From positions 1 to 46,619 of the forward strand of contig KB911974.1 of assembly GCA_000383715.1 (NCBI GenBank): DNA of 46,619 bases, in the 5' to 3' direction. The notes beneath the pieces were generated by a model. The model did not search any database. It worked only from the letters and a program-made list of their open reading frames with translations, and was not told the DNA's origin. The position numbers and the translations under genes are program-made. Numbering within the stretch: the first letter of the stretch is position 1; each line of letters starts with the position of its first letter. Origin of the DNA: Verrucomicrobia bacterium SCGC AAA164-E04 (GTDB lineage Bacteria > Verrucomicrobiota > Verrucomicrobiia > Limisphaerales > AAA164-E04). This document shows, in pieces, positions 27,855 through 35,942 of the stretch.

Positions 27855-30119
27855 TCAAAATTGGTAATGGAGTGTTATCGATTTCAAGTGTGAATTGCCA
27901 CTCATCTTGATGCGCAGCTCATCACCTTCGGCGGCATTCACAACATAGCCCTCCGCATCTCCGGTCAATGCGATACTGAAGGCATCGCTTACTTGAAATT
28001 GGGACGCTCCATGGGCTTGGATTGTTGCCGCAACAGCAACACGAAAAATAAGATTCTCCGAGCTACCATTTGTTTTGAGACGTAGTGTTCTTTCAAGCGT
28101 CCATTGCCCCTTTGATTCAACCTCCTTGAGCGTATCTTCTACGATTGTCTCATCAATTGCGTAGAGAAACGTGGGTACGCGCTGAGCATCCAATCGATAT
28201 CCTTGAAACTTCTGCTCCGCCTGACGCTGTTCCATCTCAGGCCAGGGTGCTGATTTTGAATCCAGTCCCTGCCATTGAGCCTGGACTGGAAAACTGATTT
28301 GTTGACGAGCCAGCGGTCGAACCCTTCCATGCCCCTGGCTCAACCACACGCCCGCAGGATCGGCAAAATCTCCTTTCCAAAGCATTGCGAGGCCAAGTTT
28401 GTCTGCGTTGAAAATGTAGTTGTGACCATGGGGCAATCCGACCCCAATGCCCCGTTTACCCACACCAGGGTAAGCACGCCGCAACATCACGGCTTCTTGC
28501 TCATTGGCGATGAGGCGCATTGGCTCGCGATATAGACCTGAAGGAGCTCCCAGACTGTAGCCATCTGATAAATATATCCACAAAGCTTCCATTTGCTTCT
28601 GAGCGTTTCCGTCCAGAATTTCCGATTTACTTGAATGCCCTTCCGGCCAGAAATCAGGCATCAAGGTTCCAGGACTGAATCGCTGTGGCTCTGCCAGATA
28701 GTGATGAAACCATTCATGAGTCAACCGTTGCCCCATGATGGACATGTCAATCGCCGCCATGGCTCCACTTTGGATGCCTTTGAATGAATGACACGTGACA
28801 CAAGACATCCCCTTGGTTCCTGCAAGGTCCCGACCAGCCCTTCGAGTGTCGTTTAAGCGAGGCATTTCAATATCTGGCAAAGGCAAACTTGAATCCACCG
28901 TTGCAAACAACTCCATCAATTCATCCAGAACCTCTAACCCAAAACGGGGCATTCGAGTCTTCATGTAAGGCCTGGATTTGGCCCCCTGAACGAGGATCTT
29001 GCGCAACCAGACAGGATTCAACTTGGCCCCTACTCCATCCAGGCGTGGCGGCAGGCGCCCCTGCTCTCCCAGATTGGGATCATGCGAGGTAAAGTATATG
29101 TCGTCCTCAGGAGACACTCCACCGATGCCATCACGCGCGTGGCATGCAACACAATTGAACTGAGTCAACTGCATTTGAATGCGTTCGGAGGGTGTCCATT
29201 GATTTTCAGATTGCAGCGCCAAATGCATCCACGTTTTCTGCTCTTTGCTCAATGCGAATTGAGGCCACTGCCCTTCCCGAGCCGAAAGGCATCCATGGTC
29301 CAGTCTGAGCGCCTCCAAGCTGGGCATGGTGACTGCCTCATCCTGAGTTTCTAGTTCATGACATGCATTACAATTCAACTTTCCAAACAAACGCTGCCCT
29401 TTTTCTCTTTCCTCTGCCTGAGGCACAAAAACTTGAGTCATGGCTGCATCCACTCTGTTCATGAAAAAGGCCGCTAAATCCGATGCTTCATCATACGTCA
29501 GATGCATGTCCGGCATGCGTGCGTCAGGGTGAGTTTTTAATGGGTCTAGTAAAAAGTCCCGCAGTGTGTCGGGATAGTATTTACCCCCTACCGACTGCAT
29601 CCATGAGCCACCCTTCTCTGTTGAGGAAGCATCATGACAAACGATACAGCCGATTGAATGATACAATGCATCTCCTTTTTGAATTGACCCTTCAAAGTCA
29701 TTATTTTGATCGGGCTCAAAGGAAGCCTGAGAAAACAGATAATGGTTCAGCGCATTTTCAATTTGAGACCGGGACATGTCTTCGGAATCAGGAACTTCGG
29801 CAGGGAAATCCAAATGCGTGGCGCCAGCTGAAACGTGATGAGGAGTTTTAAGAAAGCCTTTGAGCCACTCTGGCTTCACTCGATTCCCAAGCCCTGAAAG
29901 ATCGGGGCCCCGGCGAGGCTTGAAATGATTTTGAGAGGATGTGTGGCAGGAAACACAGCCAAATTCATTGATCAAAATCACCCCTTTTTGTCGAGGGCTC
30001 AAGCCGGGATATTGATCCAGTTGTTCTACCACGCTTCCCTCAATGTGCACAAAACTGGTGAAAAGCAACAAAGCCAGCCAATATATCCACTTTTTTTGGA
30101 ATCTCATGCGAAGGATCAT
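27855..30119 (-). CDS. five-haem c-type cytochrome, exported
   Basis: A 754-residue periplasmic protein with five CxxCH haem c motifs: CVSCH 55-59, CIVCH 158-162, CNACH 250-254, CVACH 323-327 and CVTCH 440-444. Spacing of roughly 70-115 residues implies five separate cytochrome c modules, several followed by an RMPD or TRMP methionine that could be the axial ligand. About 540-754 is a haem-free domain (GVGLPHGHNYIFNADKLG, then FAVAATIQ-like beta-rich sequence). The leader is WIYWLALLLFTSFVHIEG. The ATG at 30119 has an excellent GGAGG ribosome site five bases away. The next gene overlaps its stop. Likely an electron acceptor or conduit for the downstream propeller dehydrogenase. Confidence 0.92.
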   Translation of the reverse strand: MILRMRFQKKWIYWLALLLFTSFVHIEGSVVEQLDQYPGLSPRQKGVILINEFGCVSCHTSSQNHFKPRRGPDLSGLGNRVKPEWLKGFLKTPHHVSAGATHLDFPAEVPDSEDMSRSQIENALNHYLFSQASFEPDQNNDFEGSIQKGDALYHSIGCIVCHDASSTEKGGSWMQSVGGKYYPDTLRDFLLDPLKTHPDARMPDMHLTYDEASDLAAFFMNRVDAAMTQVFVPQAEEREKGQRLFGKLNCNACHELETQDEAVTMPSLEALRLDHGCLSAREGQWPQFALSKEQKTWMHLALQSENQWTPSERIQMQLTQFNCVACHARDGIGGVSPEDDIYFTSHDPNLGEQGRLPPRLDGVGAKLNPVWLRKILVQGAKSRPYMKTRMPRFGLEVLDELMELFATVDSSLPLPDIEMPRLNDTRRAGRDLAGTKGMSCVTCHSFKGIQSGAMAAIDMSIMGQRLTHEWFHHYLAEPQRFSPGTLMPDFWPEGHSSKSEILDGNAQKQMEALWIYLSDGYSLGAPSGLYREPMRLIANEQEAVMLRRAYPGVGKRGIGVGLPHGHNYIFNADKLGLAMLWKGDFADPAGVWLSQGHGRVRPLARQQISFPVQAQWQGLDSKSAPWPEMEQRQAEQKFQGYRLDAQRVPTFLYAIDETIVEDTLKEVESKGQWTLERTLRLKTNGSSENLIFRVAVAATIQAHGASQFQVSDAFSIALTGDAEGYVVNAAEGDELRIKMSGNSHLKSITLHYQF

Positions 30120-30457
30120 TCATACCTCCGAATGAGCATGACGTCCATTATTTAAGATGCGTTGAGACAGGCAAACGCAACTTTGCTGGAGGAATCAGAA
30201 CAAAGTAAAACAAGCCGGAAGAACGATACGGTGATCCGATCCATCTACTGTTTCCAATGGTCAGCAGTGGGTGCTTCCTCCACCCGCCCCAGAGGAGTAT
30301 CCATGCTTCCGGCTTACAGCAAAATGAAGCAACGTCATCCCCAGAAAACCAAGGAGCTCAAGGAATACGTCGCAATTCAGGTCTCAATACATCGCTTAGC
30401 TTGTCCATTCGTTCAATCTCAGTTAGTTTAAGATTCTTAAGCCTAGAAATCAAAGCC
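30120..30457. other. divergent intergenic region
   Basis: Between the cytochrome (minus) and pseudopilin (plus). It includes the cytochrome's GGAGG ribosome site at about 30125-30129 and a perfect palindrome TTAAGATTCTTAA at about 30428-30440, about 20 bases before the pseudopilin ATG. An open frame through the region is continuous with the pseudopilin, but it has no leader and an unlikely composition, so I treat it as non-coding. Confidence 0.4.
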
Positions 30458-31309
30458 ATGAACATGAATAAAAGATGCGCTTCAAGCCTTCGCAGCAGGG
30501 CATTCACACTTATTGAACTCCTTGTAGTCATCGCCATTATCGCTATATTGGCGGGCATGCTGCTGCCTGCCTTGGGCAAGGCGAAGCAGAAAGCTCACGC
30601 CATTTTCTGCATGAACAATCACAAACAGTTGACCCTGGGCTGGATCCTTTATGCTGAAGACAATGAGGGAAACCTTCCTGCCTCTTCCGGGCAAGCATAC
30701 CTGAAAGGCCCCGAGTGGACCGGGGGCGGCGTATTGCGAATGCCATGCAATGGTGATGCGGACCATGACCCGAATGCTCCCGGAAGTATCAAGGAAAGTC
30801 CCCTGTGGCCTTATCTTAATGCAGAGCAAGTCTTCAAATGTCCAGCCGACAAAAGTGCCTGCAAGGTGCGCGGTCAGGTCCTGCCGAGAGTCCGCAGCAT
30901 GGCAATGAACATGTGGTTAAACGGCCCCGGATGGGGAACCGCTCGCGGTGAAAACGGAAAAGGCTGGCGCAAGTTTTTCAAACTTGATGCCATCACAGAT
31001 CCAGGCCCCTCCAATACGTTTGTTTTTCTGGATGAACGTGAGGACAGCATCAATGACGGCACCTTTGTCGTTGCCATGGAAGGCTGGCCTGATAAGCCAA
31101 ACCTTCACAAGATGATCGATTATCCGGCCTCCTACCACAATGCTGCCGGTGGTTTTTCCTTTGCAGACGGACATTCCGAAATCAAGAAATGGCAGGATTC
31201 TCGAACCATACCTACGTTGAAACGAGGTGGTGCCCTTGCGTTGAACGTGCCATCTCCCAACAACAGGGACGTTGCCTGGATGCAGGATCGAGCCACACGA
31301 CCGGATTAG
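30458..31309 (+). CDS. type II secretion-like pseudopilin with H-X9-DG tail
   Basis: A 283-residue pseudopilin. The prepilin peptidase site and helix read [20 protein letters not shown], preceded by a short basic leader ([13 protein letters not shown]). The start is therefore set at ATG 30458, although the frame is open further upstream. The rest has the layout of the abundant verrucomicrobial/planctomycete family with DUF1559-like architecture: [29 protein letters not shown] and a C-terminal [15 protein letters not shown]. Such proteins occur in many copies per genome and usually form minor pseudopilins. The next gene starts ten bases after its stop, so it is co-transcribed with the haem protein. 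Confidence 0.93.
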   Translation: MNMNKRCASSLRSRAFTLIELLVVIAIIAILAGMLLPALGKAKQKAHAIFCMNNHKQLTLGWILYAEDNEGNLPASSGQAYLKGPEWTGGGVLRMPCNGDADHDPNAPGSIKESPLWPYLNAEQVFKCPADKSACKVRGQVLPRVRSMAMNMWLNGPGWGTARGENGKGWRKFFKLDAITDPGPSNTFVFLDEREDSINDGTFVVAMEGWPDKPNLHKMIDYPASYHNAAGGFSFADGHSEIKKWQDSRTIPTLKRGGALALNVPSPNNRDVAWMQDRATRPD

Positions 31310-31319
31310 AAGGACAGTA

Positions 31320-33959
31320 ATGAGGCCTTCCTCATTCTTCAGGCGAATGGCAATGATGTGCGTTGAAAAGAGCACCTTACTTGTGCTCTTACTTCTCTCT
31401 TACTCATCAGGCAACGTATGCTCAGATACGATACTGCCATCGAATGGGGTAGAACCCTTCCTCGAACACCATTGCTATGAGTGTCATGATTCCGATCTGG
31501 CGAAAGGCGGGTTGAACCTGAAGGAGCTTGATCGAAATGTTCACAAGCCCGAGGTTTTTAATCGCTGGGTTCTGATCCACGACCGCGTCCGCAAGGGCGA
31601 GATGCCTCCCAACAAGCGCAAGCGTCCGCTCGCAAACCAAACCGAAGCCTTCATTCATACGATATCACATTCGCTCCTGCTGGAAGACCAAGAGCGTATC
31701 CGGAAACAGGGGCGCGCGTCCTTGCGGCGCCTCAATCGATTTGAATATGAAAATTGCCTGAGAGAAGGTCTGAATGCCCCCTGGCTGCAAGTCGCCGATT
31801 TGTTGCCAGAGGATGGCGTTTCGCATTTGTTCAACAAAAGTGGAGAACGACTGGATGTTTCGCACGTTCAAATGGCCAAGTATCTGGAGACTGCCATGAC
31901 GGCACTGCACACCGCACTGCAAACGGCCGCCCATCCTGAAAGAAAAAGAAAATATTACGCGCGTGAGGAACGCACCATGCAGAACTTCCTGCGCTACAAA
32001 TTTGGACAACGAGCAGCCACTCGATCTGCCATTCCCTTGATCGAACACACCCCTCAACCAGATGTTATTCGCGGAGTCGCTCCTGTCACGGTTGGTCCTG
32101 AGCAGCCGGCGATCCGCGAAAAGGAGGCAATGGGTTTTGTTTCAGGGACGTATTCTGCCACGACCAAATATGATTTCACCAGCATGCAAATCCCCGTAGA
32201 TGGCATGTATCGGTTGCGACTGAAATCCTACACTTTTCTGGCAGGTCCCAATGGAGCCAGCGGGGGCAATGACCACGGCCTTTCCGGAGGAAGCAGAGCC
32301 TGGTGGAAACCCAGTCGTAATTACGCCTTTCCGGGGACCCGATCTGAACCCATCACATTATACGCACTTGCAGACAGCGGAGACAGCCGCTGGCTCACGA
32401 CATATGATGCAACACCTGATCCAAGGATCATTGAGCGGGAGGTGATGCTCAAGGCAGGAGAGAAGCTCAGACCCGATGCAGCAAGACTGGTGCGCACTCG
32501 TCCCGGCTGGAAAGGAAACCCTCTTGCAACCCGGGCAGGTGTTCCTGGGTTTGCTCTTAATTGGCTGGAAGTAGACGGACCTTTGCACGATAGCTGGCCA
32601 CCTCCCTGTTACAAGGTCTTGTTTCACCAGCTTCCATTTGAGGTCGGTGAGGACAATCGGATCATTGTCCTCAGTGAAAATGAAGACGAGGATGCAAGGC
32701 GACTCATCCAGGCGTTTATTCAAAGGATATTTCGCAAGCCATCACTCCCTGAAACAAGGCATGAACCCTTTCTAAAAATTTACCAGAAGGCGCGCTCGCT
32801 AGGGGAAGATTTCACCCAATCCATGCTGGCAGCCTACGCATCGGCATTATGTTCCACGGAATTCCTCTACTTAGAAGCTCACCCAGGCCCTCTGGATTCT
32901 ACGACTCTGGCTATGCGACTGTCATTGTTTCTTTGGAACAGTCCACCTGACAGCATCTTGCGTAATGAGGAAAACCTCACTGTTGATGCAATATTGAGAG
33001 ACCAAACCGAGCGCATGCTTAAGGACGAAAAACTCGAGCGATTTATTGAAGCGTTTCTGGATTACTGGCTCGACCTGCGTGACCTCAAAGCCAACGCCCC
33101 CGATGCCACACTTTACCCGGATTATTATCTGGACGATCTACTGACCGAATCCTCCCTGTTGGAAACTCAGTTATTTTTCAAAGAGCTCATCCTCCAAAAC
33201 CTACCGGCCTCCTCCTTGATCGATTCCAATTTTACATTCGTCAATGAGCGCCTTGCGGCACATTATGGTTTGAGTGGCAGACAGACGGTTCATTTGTCCA
33301 AGGTCACTTTACCCAAAAGCTCGAGCCGAGGTGGTCTACTTACTCAGGCGAGCCTGCTTCGCTTAACCGCCAATGGTACAACCACCTCCCCGATCGTGCG
33401 CGGAGCCTGGTTTAGCGAACGCTTACTGGGCCTCAACATCCCACCACCTCCCTCCAACGTGGAAGGAATCGAGCCTGACATACGGGGCGCAAAGACAATT
33501 CGAGAACAAATCGAAAAGCATCGCAACATCACCTCATGCAAGACATGTCACCAGCACTTTGACCCTGTGGGATTGGCATTGGAAAGCTATGATATCGCGG
33601 GCGGATATCGTCACCGCTACCGTGCTGTCGGAGATCTGGGAGATCCTGTGAAAGGTTTCGGTAAAAATGGACATGCATTCCAGTTCCGGCTGGCTAAGAC
33701 TGCTGATAACGGAGGTCAAATGGCCGACGGCACTCCATTTGAAGATATACAAGACATGAAGGCTATCTTGCTTAAAAACCCTCGGCAAATCGCGAGAAAC
33801 ATCCTGAGCCAATGGATTATTTATGCCACCGGGGCTCCGGTTTGCTTTTCGGATCGCAAGGAGGTCGAATCCATGCTTGATCAATGCATGCAAGAAAATT
33901 ATGGCCTCAAAAGCCTCCTGCATGCACTGGTTCAGTCTTCCTTGTTTCGTCACAAATAA
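31320..33959 (+). CDS. DUF1592-family exported cytochrome-like protein (DUF1587/1595/1592/1588/1585)
   Basis: An 879-residue exported protein. The start at ATG 31320 is fixed by an AAGGA ribosome site six bases upstream. The leader is STLLVLLLLSYSSGNVCS. Domains in order: a planctomycete cytochrome-c-like segment with HHCYECHDSDLAKGG; DUF1587 (ASLRRLNRFEYENCLRE); a beta-rich middle; DUF1595 (IQAFIQRIFRKP); DUF1592 (AMRLSLFLWNSPPDSIL, FIEAFLDYWLDLRDLKANA); DUF1588 (RGGLLTQASLLRLTANGTTT, then CKTCH and HFDPVGLALESYD); and DUF1585 at the end. It has two CxxCH motifs. In PVC genomes this protein is usually next to a DUF1552 gene; none is here, and an FG-GAP/UnbV/thioredoxin gene follows 32 bases later instead. 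Confidence 0.93.
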   Translation: MRPSSFFRRMAMMCVEKSTLLVLLLLSYSSGNVCSDTILPSNGVEPFLEHHCYECHDSDLAKGGLNLKELDRNVHKPEVFNRWVLIHDRVRKGEMPPNKRKRPLANQTEAFIHTISHSLLLEDQERIRKQGRASLRRLNRFEYENCLREGLNAPWLQVADLLPEDGVSHLFNKSGERLDVSHVQMAKYLETAMTALHTALQTAAHPERKRKYYAREERTMQNFLRYKFGQRAATRSAIPLIEHTPQPDVIRGVAPVTVGPEQPAIREKEAMGFVSGTYSATTKYDFTSMQIPVDGMYRLRLKSYTFLAGPNGASGGNDHGLSGGSRAWWKPSRNYAFPGTRSEPITLYALADSGDSRWLTTYDATPDPRIIEREVMLKAGEKLRPDAARLVRTRPGWKGNPLATRAGVPGFALNWLEVDGPLHDSWPPPCYKVLFHQLPFEVGEDNRIIVLSENEDEDARRLIQAFIQRIFRKPSLPETRHEPFLKIYQKARSLGEDFTQSMLAAYASALCSTEFLYLEAHPGPLDSTTLAMRLSLFLWNSPPDSILRNEENLTVDAILRDQTERMLKDEKLERFIEAFLDYWLDLRDLKANAPDATLYPDYYLDDLLTESSLLETQLFFKELILQNLPASSLIDSNFTFVNERLAAHYGLSGRQTVHLSKVTLPKSSSRGGLLTQASLLRLTANGTTTSPIVRGAWFSERLLGLNIPPPPSNVEGIEPDIRGAKTIREQIEKHRNITSCKTCHQHFDPVGLALESYDIAGGYRHRYRAVGDLGDPVKGFGKNGHAFQFRLAKTADNGGQMADGTPFEDIQDMKAILLKNPRQIARNILSQWIIYATGAPVCFSDRKEVESMLDQCMQENYGLKSLLHALVQSSLFRHK

Positions 33960-33991
33960 GTAATCCCTTCGTTCTTGAACAGGGCCTTGGA

Positions 33992-35914
33992 ATGTTTATG
34001 GTTGCGGAGTTCCTTATGGTTACCTTAGCACTTTTACGGAAGTTTCGTGGAAACTTTCCTCCTGTCTGGAGTATCCCGGACTCTATCCGTGTATGGCTCT
34101 TGGTTGGGGGGGGTGCTATTGTTATTGGCCAGACATACCCACTCCTTCAAGCGGCAGAGCATGCAAGCACCAATAAGGCCATACCAATAGCAGGACTTTC
34201 TCAGAAGAAGATCACCCCCGAAGTAGCGAATGAATTAAGGCATCTTGATCCTCGAGCTGATGGCTGGGTAACTGAAATAGTGAATGATGCTGTAGGTATT
34301 CATTTCAAAAAACTGAACAAAGCCATGCATGAAAATCCAGAGTCTCTGTCAAAGCATCTGGAAGCCATGATTGCCGGCAACTTTTCCTGTGACCCATTAC
34401 GACCCCATCCTGAGCCTTTTTCTTTTGATGATGGAACTCTAAGAGTTTGGAGACACAAGAAATCCGCGAACAACAACAACTTCAATAGAATCACAGGCTT
34501 TGCAAAAGCGCTTCAACAGCTTCAATCCCCACTCACAGCCAATGGCATAAAAACGGACAAGGTTCATTTTGACATGCACTTCAAAATCATTCGTGTGCAT
34601 GTTGAGAGTGCATCCAGCACGACTCGAGTGGTCGTGGAGTCGCATGGATACAATAAGGATATTACACTTCAACAGCACGCAACCTGGGACTGCGTCTGGA
34701 TTCCTGCCAGAAAAAAAGGCGGCCTGCCTCAACTGTCCCACATTAACGTTCTCGATTTTGAAGAAGTCACATCACCCAGTCACAACAAGCCCTGGTTCAC
34801 TGATTCCACGGCATCCATCATGGGATGGCATGAAGAATCAAATGACCCCCTGCTGCTGGGCATTGACGATTGGCGCAAGCAACTGGATTGGCGCTTCACT
34901 CAAGATGTGACGGGTCCTCACGGGCTTTCGGTTGGAGATGTGAATGGAGATGGACGGCCGGATCTCTATGTTTGTGAAACAGGAGGCTTACCCAACAGAC
35001 TACTTATTCAAAAACCAGATGGAACCATCGAGGATGCTTCCAATGGTTCCAGTGCCAACTTTCTTGAACCCAGTGCCAGCAGCCTGTTGATCGATTTGGA
35101 TAACGATACCGATCTGGACCTGGTGCTTGCGACAGGTCGATATGTCTTGTTTCTTTCCAATGATGGAAAAGGAGTTTTCACACGGCGATTCGAACACACT
35201 TCGGATTCGGTCATACGATCGCTTTCGGCAATTGATTACAATAATGACGGAAGATTGGATGTTTACGCTTGCGGCTATTATGCAAGGTCGGGTGACAGGC
35301 TTGGCCTTGGACGCCCGGTTCCCTACCATGATGCCAACAATGGAGTGAGTAACTTCATGCTTCAGAATGCAGGGTGGATTTTCAAAGACGTCACTCAAGA
35401 GGTCGGACTCGATACGAACAATCAACGCTTCAGTTACGCAGCATCCTGGGAGGATTTTGACAACGACGGTGATCCAGACCTTTATGTGGCCAATGATTTT
35501 GGTAGAAATAATTTATTTCTAAACGAAGCAGGACACTTCACCGACATCGCGGCAGAGGCTGGTGTAGAAGATCTTTCGGCAGGAATGTCAGTGAGTTGGG
35601 GAGATTACAATCGTGATGGATGGATGGATCTTTACATCGGCAATATGTTTTCCTCAGCAGGCAATCGAATTGCATTCCAACGTAAATATCGTTCAGGAGA
35701 AGATACTTCCTCATTTCAACGCCACGCCAGAGGCAACAGCTTATTCTTGAATCAAGGTGACAGCACGTTCCTGGACGTCAGTGAAGAAGCCAATGTCACC
35801 TTGGGGCGCTGGGCCTGGTGCTCGAGCTTTGCAGATATCAACAATGACGGATGGGAAGACATCCTCGTGGCCAATGGCATGGTGACAGGGACGGATGACA
35901 CAGGGGATTTGTGA
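33992..35914 (+). CDS. FG-GAP/UnbV/thioredoxin protein, part before in-frame TGA
   Basis: The first 640 codons of a gene that reads in one frame to 37753 apart from a single TGA at 35912. ATG 33992 has an AGGG ribosome site seven bases upstream. A signal or anchor segment (SIRVWLLVGGGAIVIGQTYP) lies near residue 35. About 60-300 is a unique domain. Then come six FG-GAP/VCBS blades with calcium-type motifs: GDVNGDGRPDLYV, IDLDNDTDLDLVL, IDYNNDGRLDVYA, EDFDNDGDPDLYV, GDYNRDGWMDLYI and ADINNDGWEDILV. The stop falls after GTDDTGDL, leaving the propeller one blade short. The seventh blade and UnbV cap lie in frame beyond the stop, so the truncated product is probably not the intended one. It is the third gene of the pseudopilin operon. 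Confidence 0.85.
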   Translation: MFMVAEFLMVTLALLRKFRGNFPPVWSIPDSIRVWLLVGGGAIVIGQTYPLLQAAEHASTNKAIPIAGLSQKKITPEVANELRHLDPRADGWVTEIVNDAVGIHFKKLNKAMHENPESLSKHLEAMIAGNFSCDPLRPHPEPFSFDDGTLRVWRHKKSANNNNFNRITGFAKALQQLQSPLTANGIKTDKVHFDMHFKIIRVHVESASSTTRVVVESHGYNKDITLQQHATWDCVWIPARKKGGLPQLSHINVLDFEEVTSPSHNKPWFTDSTASIMGWHEESNDPLLLGIDDWRKQLDWRFTQDVTGPHGLSVGDVNGDGRPDLYVCETGGLPNRLLIQKPDGTIEDASNGSSANFLEPSASSLLIDLDNDTDLDLVLATGRYVLFLSNDGKGVFTRRFEHTSDSVIRSLSAIDYNNDGRLDVYACGYYARSGDRLGLGRPVPYHDANNGVSNFMLQNAGWIFKDVTQEVGLDTNNQRFSYAASWEDFDNDGDPDLYVANDFGRNNLFLNEAGHFTDIAAEAGVEDLSAGMSVSWGDYNRDGWMDLYIGNMFSSAGNRIAFQRKYRSGEDTSSFQRHARGNSLFLNQGDSTFLDVSEEANVTLGRWAWCSSFADINNDGWEDILVANGMVTGTDDTGDL

Positions 35915-35942
35915 AGTTTCTTTTGGCGACGGGTCACGTCGC
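35912..35942 (+). promoter_or_regulatory. in-frame TGA with downstream GGTCA-loop hairpin (possible recoding element)
   Basis: TGA is at 35912-35914. Bases 35926-35931 (GCGACG) pair perfectly with 35937-35942 (CGTCGC) around the loop GGTCA, giving a 6-bp stem that starts 11 bases and a loop that starts 17 bases after the TGA. Known bacterial SECIS elements are stem-loops just 3' of the UGA with a small apical loop that carries a G near its 5' end (GGUC in E. coli fdhF). Here the loop matches, but the bulged U of the E. coli element is absent and the stem is short. No sel gene is in the window. Recoding is a hypothesis; the hairpin also simply encodes WRRVTSQ. Confidence 0.4.

Noticed and set aside
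30257..30457. 67-codon extension upstream of the pseudopilin
   Set aside because: Prepilin leaders are short; the ATG at 30458 gives the expected basic leader before the cleavage site.
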